Source: Corynebacterium sphenisci DSM 44792 (GTDB taxonomy: Bacteria; Actinomycetota; Actinomycetes; Mycobacteriales; Mycobacteriaceae). Taken from it: a stretch of 64,000 nucleotides of DNA. Of this stretch, positions 1 to 11,267 are shown piece by piece; the first letter of the stretch is position 1; each line of letters begins with the position of its first letter. The position numbers and the translations under genes are program-made. The stretch spans positions 992,001 to 1,056,000 of the forward strand of contig NZ_CP009248.1 of assembly GCF_001941505.1 (NCBI RefSeq). Reading direction: 5' to 3'. The notes beneath the pieces are model-generated. The model did not search any database. It saw only the letters and a program-made list of their open reading frames with translations, and was not told the origin of the DNA.

Positions 1-603
1 CCGCTCGATCTCCGAGACGGACCGGCCGGCGGTCACCGGCACCGGCACCTCCACCACCGCCCGGGACCACCGGGAGGAGTAGTTCACCGCCATCCGGGCC
101 TCCCCGTTGGGCACGATGATCTCCTCCCCGTTGAGGGTGCGGATGGTGGTCGCCCGCAGGGTCAGGTTCACCACGTCGCCCTGCACGGTGCCGGAGGGGG
201 AGTGGAAGGCCACCCAGTCGCCGACGCCGAACTGGCGCTCCAGGATGATGAACACCCCGCCGAGCAGATCCCCGACCAGCCCCTGGGCGCCGAAGCCGAG
301 GGCGGCGGAGACGATCGTGGCGGGCACCACCGCCGCGCCGAGGTTCACGCCCAGCTTCGCCAGCAGGGTGAGCCCGAAGACGAAGTAGGCGACCATCTCC
401 AGGACGTAGACCACGGCCCCGATGAGGGCCATCCGGCCCTTGGTCTCCTCCTGGCCCTCGACCATGTTGCGCTCCGAGATCGCCAGGATGAACCGGCGGA
501 TCCGGGGGATCAGCAGCAGCACGATGACCAGGGCGGCGATGGTCAGCCCGGGATCGGCCAACCAGGTGAGCATCCGGCGCAGCAGATAGAACGCGAACTC
601 CAT
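1..603 (-). CDS. MscS-family mechanosensitive channel (C-terminus beyond window)
   Basis: Pressure-gated channel of the inner membrane that lets solutes out on osmotic downshock. About 201 N-terminal residues are visible. Two hydrophobic segments lie near residues 10-30 and 60-85, followed by the pore-helix signature [16 protein letters not shown] (about residues 110-125) and the start of the beta domain (FGVGDWV). The start is the ATG at 603-601. The gene reads off the left edge, so the stop codon and the C-terminal cage domain are not seen. It is divergent from the ilvBNC operon. Family assignment is firm from the pore motif; which MscS paralogue it is cannot be told. Confidence 0.9.
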   Translation of the reverse strand, partial: MEFAFYLLRRMLTWLADPGLTIAALVIVLLLIPRIRRFILAISERNMVEGQEETKGRMALIGAVVYVLEMVAYFVFGLTLLAKLGVNLGAAVVPATIVSAALGFGAQGLVGDLLGGVFIILERQFGVGDWVAFHSPSGTVQGDVVNLTLRATTIRTLNGEEIIVPNGEARMAVNYSSRWSRAVVEVPVPVTAGRSVSEIER

Positions 604-705
604 GGGGGCCACCGTAGGCGCCTTCGGCCGCCGGCGCCGCCGGCGGGCCCGGCCGGCCCCGGCCCCCCGGACGGGTGAGCGGAATACGGTGTTCATTGAG
701 TGGGA

Positions 706-734
706 TTGACTGTCCACTATGTGGACGCTATGGT
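706..734 (+). promoter_or_regulatory. ilvBNC promoter with internal palindromic operator
   Basis: TTGACT (706-711) and TATGGT (729-734) are separated by 17 bp. The spacer contains the perfect inverted repeat GTCCAC-TAT-GTGGAC (712-726), placed where a bound protein would block RNA polymerase. The start point is expected near 741. The box quality is clear; the binding protein is unknown. Confidence 0.7.
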
Positions 735-741
735 CTGGGGC

Positions 742-786
742 ATGCAGCGAAACCGACTTTCCGTAGCCGCCGGCGCCGGCCGATAG
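742..786 (+). CDS. putative leaderless ilvB leader peptide (14 aa)
   Basis: A short ORF reads MQRNRLSVAAGAGR and begins at the predicted transcription start, 7 nt after the -10 box, so it would be translated without a ribosome binding site. It lies directly before a terminator-like hairpin (812-848). The C. glutamicum ilvBNC operon is controlled by attenuation with a leader peptide rich in Val/Leu/Ile. This peptide has only one Leu and one Val, so its sensing role is uncertain even though the layout fits. Confidence 0.35.
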   Translation: MQRNRLSVAAGAGR

Positions 787-811
787 CGGCTCGACCAGTC
801 GCACCCGCTGG

Positions 812-848
812 CGCCCCCGCACAGTCCCGCTGTGCCCGGGGGCGTTTT
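812..848 (+). terminator. ilvB attenuator (intrinsic terminator in the leader)
   Basis: CGCCCCCG (812-819) plus CACAG (820-824) pair with CTGTG (830-834) plus CGGGGGCG (837-844), with a 5-nt loop and a 2-nt bulge, followed by TTTT. It sits between the promoter and the ilvB start, so it can stop transcription before the structural genes. This is the expected form of the branched-chain attenuator. Confidence 0.7.
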
Positions 849-933
849 CCGTGGCCCAGGCCACGGGCGGCGCCGGACCGGCCGGACGGCCCGCAGCACC
901 CCACCCCACCGAAAACCCGAGGAGCGCACCGAC

Positions 934-4522
<3,589 letters not shown>

Positions 4523-4537
4523 ACCGCGCCCCCGCCA

Positions 4538-4578
4538 CGGCCCCGCGCCGACCCGCCGCCCGGGTCGGCGTGGGGCCG
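4538..4578 (+). terminator. terminator hairpin after ilvC
   Basis: Arms of 17 bp (4538-4554 with 4562-4578, one G-T pair) follow the ilvC stop; no T tract. Confidence 0.65.
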
Positions 4579-4719
4579 TCGCCGTCGCCGGCGGCGCCGG
4601 TGCGGGCGACGCCGCGGGTGAATGGGCCTCATGTTTCCGGCGGGGCGGGCGGCGCCGCGGGGTGAGCCTCGGATACGCTGGTCGGGAACATCGTCCTCCA
4701 CCCGAAAGGCAGACCCGAC

Positions 4720-6576
4720 GTGATCCGGTCCCCCCACCGCCCGTCGCCGTGGCGCCGCCCCCTGGCGCTGTTCGCCGGCCTCTCCCTCGCCGCGGGGCTC
4801 GTCGCCTGCGGCGGCCCCGACGACGAGGGCCTGACCCGCACGAAGACCCCCGACGCCCCGGTGGCCGCGGCCACCGAACTCGACGCCAGCGAAACCCTGC
4901 TGGACTCCGCCGAGCTGGTCGTGGTCTCCGCGATGGGCCCCGAGGTCGAGCGGCGCGCGGCCGCGCTGGCGGTGGCCGCCGGGGCGCCGATGCTCACCCT
5001 GCGCACCGACGCCGACCGCCGGCATATGGAGCAGGTGCGCGAGGAGGGCGGCCGGCTGTGGGAGATCGACGACGTCGCCGAGGCCCGCGCGCTCGCCGCC
5101 GACCAGTCCTACTGGGGCCGGGAGGCCACCGGCTCCGACGCGGCGGAGATCGCCGCCGAACTCGACCGGCTCGACGCCGGGCACGTGGTCACCGTCGGCG
5201 CGGTGGACCTCGGCGCCGGCGCCGAGGGCCGCACCGTGGTCGCCGACCCCGGCGACGCCGAGGGCTTCGCCGAGCTCACCGGGGTCGAGCCCGCCGAGCC
5301 GGAGGAGGAGCGCAACCCCGCCCGGGCGATCGCCGAACTCGACCGGAAGCACCCCACCGCCCCCGGGATCGACCCGGAACCGGCCGCGCCGGAGCAGGCC
5401 GCCGAGGACCCGATCCCGCCGGCCGGGGACGAGGAGGCCGAGGCCGCGGACGCCGAGGAGGCGGAGGCGGCCGGGCAGGCCACGGCGGCCGAGGCGGAGC
5501 GCGCCCGGCGCACCATCGCCGAACTGCCGGAGATGTCCGGCCACGGCGACCCGGACGCGGTGGTGCTCGCCGGCCCGGACGCGCCCCTGGGCGCCATCGC
5601 CACCGCCCGCGCGGTGGGCCACGAGGTGCTCTGGCTGCCCGCCGGCGACCCCCGGGCCACCGACGCCTCGGTGTCCGCGGTGCGCGAGGGCCGCTCCGTG
5701 ATCGCCCTGGGCGCCTCCTTCGGCGACGCCGACCACCTGGCGCGGCTCACCGAGCTCGCCGCCGACGAGGAGGTCGAGGAGCTCGGCCTGGCCGGCGGCG
5801 GGCAGCTGCTGCTGCCCGGCCGGCGGATGGTCGCCGTCTACGGCCACCCCGGGGTGCCCGCGATGGGCGTGATGGGGGAGGAGACCCCCGCCGAGGCGGT
5901 CAAGGACGCCAAGACCCGGGCGCAGGCCTTCGCCGAGCACGTCGAGGAGCCGGTGGTGCCCATGTTCGAGATCATCGCCTCGGTGGCGCAGCCGGTGCCC
6001 GGGGAGGACGGCACCTTCTCGGTGCCCGCCCCGGTGAGCGAGCTGGAGCCCTACGTCGACGCGATCACCGAGGCCGGCGGCTACGCGGTGCTCGACCTGC
6101 AGCCCGGCAACGCCCGCTTCCTGGACCAGGCGAAGTTCTACGAGGAGCTGCTCGCCCGGCCCAACGTGGGCCTGGCCCTGGACGCGGAGTGGAAGATGGA
6201 GCCCGGCCAGGTGCCCGCCACCGAGGTCGGCCACGTCGAGGCCGAGGAGGTCAACGAGGTCGCCGACTGGCTGGCCTCGTTCACCCGGGAGCGCGGGCTG
6301 CCGCAGAAGATGCTCATGCTGCACCAGTTCCAGCTGCAGATGATCCGCGACCGCGAGGAGGTGCGCACCGACCACCCGGAGCTGGCGCTGGTGCTGCACG
6401 CCGACGGCCACGGCACCCCGGGGCAGAAGTTCGACACCTGGAACGTGATGAAGCAGGACCTGCAGCCGGAGATCTTCCTGGCCTGGAAGAACTTCATCGA
6501 CGAGGACCAGCCGATGTTCGATCCCGCGCAGACCGCGGCCATCGAGCCCACCCCCTGGGTGGTCACCTACCAGTGA
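4720..6576 (+). CDS. large putative lipoprotein of unknown function
   Basis: 618 aa. The N-terminus is a lipoprotein signal peptide: Arg-rich start, hydrophobic stretch, then lipobox LVAC with the lipidated Cys at residue 30, so the protein should be anchored outside the membrane. An acidic, Ala/Glu-rich low-complexity stretch (about residues 190-260) separates two folded parts. The C-terminal half has conserved-looking segments (VAVYGHPGVPAMGVMG, LDLQPGNARFLDQ, LALDAEWKM, LHADGHGTPGQKFDTWNVMK) that suggest an enzyme-like alpha/beta fold, but I do not recognise the function. GTG start at 4720 after GAAAGG. It stands alone between ilvC and serA, with terminator hairpins on both sides. Confidence 0.85.
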   Translation: MIRSPHRPSPWRRPLALFAGLSLAAGLVACGGPDDEGLTRTKTPDAPVAAATELDASETLLDSAELVVVSAMGPEVERRAAALAVAAGAPMLTLRTDADRRHMEQVREEGGRLWEIDDVAEARALAADQSYWGREATGSDAAEIAAELDRLDAGHVVTVGAVDLGAGAEGRTVVADPGDAEGFAELTGVEPAEPEEERNPARAIAELDRKHPTAPGIDPEPAAPEQAAEDPIPPAGDEEAEAADAEEAEAAGQATAAEAERARRTIAELPEMSGHGDPDAVVLAGPDAPLGAIATARAVGHEVLWLPAGDPRATDASVSAVREGRSVIALGASFGDADHLARLTELAADEEVEELGLAGGGQLLLPGRRMVAVYGHPGVPAMGVMGEETPAEAVKDAKTRAQAFAEHVEEPVVPMFEIIASVAQPVPGEDGTFSVPAPVSELEPYVDAITEAGGYAVLDLQPGNARFLDQAKFYEELLARPNVGLALDAEWKMEPGQVPATEVGHVEAEEVNEVADWLASFTRERGLPQKMLMLHQFQLQMIRDREEVRTDHPELALVLHADGHGTPGQKFDTWNVMKQDLQPEIFLAWKNFIDEDQPMFDPAQTAAIEPTPWVVTYQ

Positions 6577-6613
6577 CCCGCCCCCCGCGGGCGCCCGCCC
6601 GCGGGCGACCCCC

Positions 6614-6654
6614 GCCGGCCGCGCACCCGGGCCCGCCCCGGGCGCGCGGCCGGC
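6614..6654 (+). terminator. terminator hairpin after the lipoprotein gene
   Basis: Perfect 11-bp arms (6614-6624 and 6644-6654) enclosing a further GC-rich helix. It isolates the lipoprotein gene from serA. Confidence 0.55.
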
Positions 6655-6835
6655 GGCGTGCGCCCCGGGCCCGGCGCGTCCCGGGCGGGGAGGGGGAACC
6701 CGCCAGGTCCCGGCATGCCGCCGGGCCGGGCGGGATATGCTTGGCATGTTCCACGTCAACGAGCCGGCGTGGTCCCGCCCCGCCGACGCGGTCGTGCCGG
6801 CGGGGCGGTCGCCCAAGCACATATCAGGAGTACAC

Positions 6836-8431
6836 GTGAGCCAGAACGCTCGCCCGGTCGTCCTCATCGCCGACAAGCTCGCCCAGTCCACCGTCGACGC
6901 CCTCGGCGATTCCGTCGAGGTGCGCTGGGTCGACGGCCCCAACCGCCCGGAGCTGCTCGCCGCGGTCGGCGAGGCCGACGCCCTGCTCGTCCGCTCCGCC
7001 ACCACCGTCGACGCGGAGGTCCTCGAGGCCGCGCCGAAGCTGAAGATCGTCGGCCGCGCCGGCGTGGGCCTGGACAACGTCGACATCGCCACCGCCACCA
7101 AGCGCGGGGTGATGGTCGCCAACGCGCCCACCTCCAACATCCACTCCGCCTGCGAGCACGCCATCTCGCTGCTGCTGGCCACCGCCCGGCAGATCCCCGC
7201 CGCCGACGCCACCCTGCGCGAGGGGGAGTGGAAGCGCTCCTCCTTCAAGGGCGTGGAGGTCTTCGGCAAGACCATCGGCATCGTCGGCTTCGGCCACATC
7301 GGGCAGCTCTTCGCGCAGCGGCTGGCCGCCTTCGAGACCGAGATCATCGCCTACGACCCCTACGCCAACCCGGCCCGGGCGGCGCAGCTGGGCGTGGAGC
7401 TGGTCGGGCTCGAGGAGCTGATGGGCCGCGCCGACTTCGTCACCATCCACCTGCCCAAGACCAAGGAGACCGCCGGCATGTTCGACGCCGGGCTGCTCGC
7501 CAAGGCCAAGCCCGGGCAGATCATCGTCAACGCCGCCCGCGGCGGCCTGGTCGACGAGGCCGCCCTGGCCGAGGCGATCCGGGAGGGCCGGATCCGCGGC
7601 GCCGGCTTCGACGTCTACGCCGCCGAGCCGTGCACCGACTCGCCGCTGTTCGCCCTGCCCGAGGTCGTCGCCACCCCGCACCTGGGCGCCTCCACCGCGG
7701 AGGCGCAGGACCGGGCCGGCACCGACGTGGCCCGCTCCGTGCTGCTCGCCCTGGCCGGGGAGTTCGTCCCCGACGCGGTCAACGTCACCGGCGGCGCGGT
7801 CGGCGAGGAGGTCTCCCTCTGGCTGGAGCTGGCCCGGGAGCTCGGCCTGGTCGCCGGCGGGCTGCTCGACGGGGCCCCGGCGAAGGTGGAGGTCGTCGCC
7901 CGCGGCGAGCTGTCCACCGAGGACGTGCAGATCCTGGGCCTGGCCGCCGCCCGCGGCCTGTTCTCGATCATGGTCGATGAGCCGGTGACCTTCGTCAACG
8001 CGCCGACCATCGCCGAGGAGCGCGGGGTGGAGGTCTCCGTGACCACCTCCCCGGAGTCGGTGAGCCACCGCAGCGTGCTGGAGGTGTCCATCATCTCCGC
8101 CGAGGGGGCCAAGGCCACCGTGGTGGGCGCGCTCACCGGGCTGCAGCGGGTGGAGAAGATCGTGCGCATCAACGGCCGCGGGCTGGACATGCGCTCCGCC
8201 GGGCGCAACCTCTTCCTGTCCTACCCGGACCAGCCGGGCGCGCTGGGCCGGATCGCCGGCCAGCTCGGCGGCGAGGGCATCAACATCGACGCCGCGGCGC
8301 TGAGCCAGGAGGGCGACGGGGAGCACGCGATCCTGGTGCTGCGGGTCGACCGGGAGGTGCCCGAGGCGCTCCAGGAGGCCATCGCCGAGGCCGTCGACGC
8401 GGAGAAGGTGCTGCAGCTGGTGCTCGACTAG
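6836..8431 (+). CDS. serA: D-3-phosphoglycerate dehydrogenase
   Basis: Oxidises 3-phosphoglycerate to 3-phosphohydroxypyruvate with NAD+, the committed step of serine synthesis. 531 aa from the GTG at 6836, which has AGGAG 5 nt upstream; the upstream in-frame ATG would lie at the promoter (TATGCT near 6736). Domains: split substrate domain, NAD-binding Rossmann domain with GFGHIGQ (about 150-156), catalytic Arg in ARGGLVDE, Glu, and His in PHLGAST (about 282), then the intervening ASB domain and a C-terminal ACT domain (about 455-531), the long type 1 form that is feedback-inhibited by serine. Confidence 0.96.
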   Translation: MSQNARPVVLIADKLAQSTVDALGDSVEVRWVDGPNRPELLAAVGEADALLVRSATTVDAEVLEAAPKLKIVGRAGVGLDNVDIATATKRGVMVANAPTSNIHSACEHAISLLLATARQIPAADATLREGEWKRSSFKGVEVFGKTIGIVGFGHIGQLFAQRLAAFETEIIAYDPYANPARAAQLGVELVGLEELMGRADFVTIHLPKTKETAGMFDAGLLAKAKPGQIIVNAARGGLVDEAALAEAIREGRIRGAGFDVYAAEPCTDSPLFALPEVVATPHLGASTAEAQDRAGTDVARSVLLALAGEFVPDAVNVTGGAVGEEVSLWLELARELGLVAGGLLDGAPAKVEVVARGELSTEDVQILGLAAARGLFSIMVDEPVTFVNAPTIAEERGVEVSVTTSPESVSHRSVLEVSIISAEGAKATVVGALTGLQRVEKIVRINGRGLDMRSAGRNLFLSYPDQPGALGRIAGQLGGEGINIDAAALSQEGDGEHAILVLRVDREVPEALQEAIAEAVDAEKVLQLVLD

Positions 8432-8474
8432 GCACCCGCCCGGAGGGGTTTTCCCCACCGATCCTGGAAAAATT

Positions 8475-8521
8475 CCGGCCCGCCCCGGTGCCGCGCACGC
8501 GGCGCCCACGGGGCGGGCCGG
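8475..8521 (+). terminator. terminator hairpin after serA
   Basis: Perfect 12-bp arms CCGGCCCGCCCC (8475-8486) and GGGGCGGGCCGG (8510-8521), within the 320-bp gap between serA and the next gene. Confidence 0.6.
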
Positions 8522-8638
8522 TGCCATTCGGAAACCCGGTCCCACCAGCGGAGACATCCCCGGCCGGGGGTGCGCCGCGGTGCGCCGGGGGCGTGGGCGG
8601 ACCCTCGGCGGCGGGCCCGCGGGGGTGCCTTCGGGGGC

Positions 8639-8668
8639 TTGACAATGAGGCAGGGCAGCCTAACCTCC
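8639..8668 (+). promoter_or_regulatory. promoter with overlapping DtxR-like iron box
   Basis: A consensus TTGACA (8639-8644) stands 16 bp from TAACCT (8661-8666). The 19-bp stretch 8650-8668 matches 13 of 19 positions of the DtxR consensus TTAGGTTAGCCTAACCTAA, including the whole core AGCCTAACCT, and covers the -10 box. DtxR with Fe2+ would repress here, so the operon should rise when iron is scarce. The match was counted by eye. Confidence 0.6.
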
Positions 8669-8751
8669 GGGGCCAGGCCCGCGAATTGAACCAGGCGGGG
8701 CTTCCGCCATGCGGCGGAACCCGGGGCCTCCCCGCCGGATGGGTTTCCGAC

Positions 8752-10140
8752 ATGACAGACGCACACCGCACCGAAGTCCAGCAGATGGCCGATTTCGTCG
8801 CCGCCGCGGATCTCTCCCAGATGTCCGAGGAGGCCGTCGAGCAGCTGAAGATCCGGGTGCTCGACACCATCGGCGTCGGCATCGGCGCCCTGGACTCCGA
8901 TGTGCTCCAGGCGATCCGCTCCCTCATCGAGGATCTCGGCGGCAACGGCGCCGCCACGCTCATCGGCGGCGGCAAGACCGCCGCGAACCTGGCCGCCTTC
9001 CACAACTCGGCGGCCAGCCGCTACCTCGACTTCATGGACGCCTACCTCGCCAAGGGGGAGACCAACCACCCGACCGACAACATGGGCGCGGTGCTCGCCG
9101 CCGCCGAGGTCGCCGACGCCTCCGGCCGGGACTTCCTCACCGCCTTCGCGGTCGCCTACCAGGTGCACACCCGGCTCTCCGACGTCGCCCCGGTGCGCGC
9201 CCGCGGCTTCGACCACACCACCCAGGGCGCCTTCGCCGCCGGCGCCTCCGCCGCCAAGGCGCTGGGCCTGGACGCCGACCAGATCGCCAACGCCGCGGCG
9301 ATGACCGGCACCGCGAACGTGGCGCTGCGGGTCACCCGCACCGGCAACCTCTCGCACTGGAAGGGCCTGGCCTACCCGCACGTGGCCAAGGAGGGCATGT
9401 TCTACGCCCTCTTCGCCGCGAAGGGGATGACCGGCCCGGAGGAGGTCTTCGAGGGCAACAAGGGCTTCAAGGCCCTCGCCGGCGACTACGAGCTGGACTG
9501 GTCCGCCGAGGACCTGGAGTCGGTCACCCGCTCCATCATCAAGAAGTACAACGCCGAGATCCACTCCCAGTCCGCGCTCGACGCGGCGGCGAAGATCCGC
9601 GCCGAGGAGGGCTTCGACGCCTCCCGGATCGCCGAGGTCCGGCTCACCACCTTCGACGTCGCCTACTCCATCATCGGCGGCGGCGAGGAGGGCGACAAGC
9701 GCAATATCCGCACCAAGGAGGAGGCCGACCACTCCCTGCCCTGGATGCTCGCCGCGATGCTGCTGGACGGGGAGCTCACCCCGCGGCAGTACGCCCCGGA
9801 GCGGATCGTCGCCGAGGACGTGCAGACCCTCATGGGCAAGGTCACGATCACCCCCGACGACGGCTTCTCCGACCGGTTCCCGGACGAGATGCCCGCCGAC
9901 CTCACCGTCGTCCTCGACGACGGCACCGAGTTCCACGCGGTGGAGTCCGCCTACGACGGCTTCCACTCCCAGCCGCTGGACTGGGCCGGCGCCCGGGCGA
10001 AGTTCGACTCCCTGGCCGCGCCCTTCGCCGACCAGGCGCTGCGCGACGAGATCGCCGACACGGTGCACCGCCTCGACGAGGTGGCCAGGATCACCGAGCT
10101 CACCGAGCTGCTCGCGCAGGTCTCCGTCACCCGCTCCTAG
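8752..10140 (+). CDS. MmgE/PrpD family dehydratase-like protein
   Basis: Members of this family act on small polycarboxylates without an iron-sulfur cluster: 2-methylcitrate dehydratase (PrpD/MmgE), cis-aconitate decarboxylase and iminodisuccinate epimerase. 462 aa, full family length. The helical domain carries DFMDAYLAKGETNHPTDN (about residues 85-102), matching the family's active-site DxxD...HP stretch; the smaller C-terminal domain begins near residue 270. ATG at 8752. It is the first gene of a two-gene operon with a ComA-like gene, behind a DtxR-like box. The substrate is not known; there is no prpB/prpC nearby, so a methylcitrate role is not supported by context. Confidence 0.85.
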   Translation: MTDAHRTEVQQMADFVAAADLSQMSEEAVEQLKIRVLDTIGVGIGALDSDVLQAIRSLIEDLGGNGAATLIGGGKTAANLAAFHNSAASRYLDFMDAYLAKGETNHPTDNMGAVLAAAEVADASGRDFLTAFAVAYQVHTRLSDVAPVRARGFDHTTQGAFAAGASAAKALGLDADQIANAAAMTGTANVALRVTRTGNLSHWKGLAYPHVAKEGMFYALFAAKGMTGPEEVFEGNKGFKALAGDYELDWSAEDLESVTRSIIKKYNAEIHSQSALDAAAKIRAEEGFDASRIAEVRLTTFDVAYSIIGGGEEGDKRNIRTKEEADHSLPWMLAAMLLDGELTPRQYAPERIVAEDVQTLMGKVTITPDDGFSDRFPDEMPADLTVVLDDGTEFHAVESAYDGFHSQPLDWAGARAKFDSLAAPFADQALRDEIADTVHRLDEVARITELTELLAQVSVTRS

Positions 10141-10271
10141 CGGGCCCGCCGGGCGCCCGGGGCGGCCACGCCCCGGGGTCGCCCCGGCGCCCGCCGCGCG
10201 CGGCCCGCGACCCCGCGGGCCCGGCGCGCGCCACCCGTACCCCCGAACCACAGAAAGACAGGACCCGAACC

Positions 10272-11105
10272 ATGTCCAACGCCATCGACTTCGACGTCTC
10301 CTTCAACTTCGTCCCCCGCGCCAAGCGGCCGGCCAAGCCGCGCACCTACGGCATGACCGAGATCCGGGCGCCGTACTACGACACCTTCGGCACCCGGCAC
10401 CTGCAGGACGTCTTCGACGTCGCCGGCCAGTGGGTCGACGGGATCAAGTGGGCCGGCGGCTCCTTCTCCCTGGTGCCCCCGGAGCAGGTCCGCAGGTTCA
10501 GCGACATCGCCCACGAGAACGACGCCTACGTCTCCTCCGGCGGCTGGATCGAGACCGTGCTGCGCTACGGCGACGACGCCGTCGACGAGTACCTCAAGCT
10601 GGCCAAGGAGGTCGGCTTCGACGTCATCGAGATCTCCACCGGCTTCATCATGCTGCCCACCTCCGGGCTGGAGCGGCTCGTGGAGAAGGTCGTCAAGGCC
10701 GGGCTGAAGGCCAAGCCCGAGCTGGGCATCCAGATCGGCTCCGGCGGCGACTCCTCCGAGGCGGAGCTCGCCGCGGAGACCGCCAAGGACGTCGGCGACC
10801 TCGTCGACCGGGGCAAGCGCGCCCTCGACGCCGGCGCCTCCATCATCATGATCGAGTCCGAGGGCATCACCGAGAACGTCGTCGAGTGGAACACCGGCGC
10901 CGCCGCCTCCATCATCAACGGCCTCGGCCTGGAGAACGTCATGTTCGAGGCCGCCGACGGCCCCGTGTTCGAGTGGTACGTGAAGAACTACGGCAACGAG
11001 TGCAACCTCTTCGTCGACCACTCCCAGATCCTCCAGCTGGAGGGCCTGCGCCAGAACGTCTGGGGCAACAAGTCCACCTGGGGCCGGGTCATCAACCCCT
11101 CCTAG
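10272..11105 (+). CDS. phosphosulfolactate synthase (ComA)-like protein
   Basis: 277 aa TIM-barrel protein. ComA joins sulfite to phosphoenolpyruvate in coenzyme M synthesis. Family features seen: the strand-end SSGGWIETVL, VGFDVIEISTGF, LDAGASIIMIES, VMFEAADGP and the C-terminal LEGLRQNVWGN. The segment that reads EVGKK in archaeal ComA appears here as QIGSGG, so a conserved lysine is missing and the true reaction may differ. ATG at 10272 after a purine-rich AGAAAGACAGGA. It follows the MmgE/PrpD gene by 131 bp with no promoter seen between them, so they probably share iron-responsive control. No other coenzyme M genes are present. Confidence 0.8.
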   Translation: MSNAIDFDVSFNFVPRAKRPAKPRTYGMTEIRAPYYDTFGTRHLQDVFDVAGQWVDGIKWAGGSFSLVPPEQVRRFSDIAHENDAYVSSGGWIETVLRYGDDAVDEYLKLAKEVGFDVIEISTGFIMLPTSGLERLVEKVVKAGLKAKPELGIQIGSGGDSSEAELAAETAKDVGDLVDRGKRALDAGASIIMIESEGITENVVEWNTGAAASIINGLGLENVMFEAADGPVFEWYVKNYGNECNLFVDHSQILQLEGLRQNVWGNKSTWGRVINPS

Positions 11106-11130
11106 GCCCCGGCCAACCGCGCCACGGCAG

Positions 11131-11166
11131 CGGCCCCGCCGCCCCCTCGAGGGGGCGGCGGGGCCG
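11131..11166 (+). terminator. terminator after the ComA-like gene
   Basis: Perfect 16-bp arms (11131-11146 and 11151-11166) around a TCGA loop. Confidence 0.75.
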
Positions 11167-11204
11167 TCCGCGCGCCCGGGGCGGCGCGGGGCGCCCACGG
11201 CGAA

Positions 11205-11242
11205 GGGGGCCGGGGTGCGGCGCCGTGGCCGCCCCGGCCCCC
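11205..11242 (-). terminator. terminator of the CoA-transferase gene
   Basis: Perfect 11-bp arms (11205-11215 and 11232-11242), just past the stop codon of the leftward CoA-transferase gene; separates it from the convergent ComA-like gene. Confidence 0.65.
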
Positions 11243-11267
11243 TCCGACGGTCCCGGATGCGGCGGGA

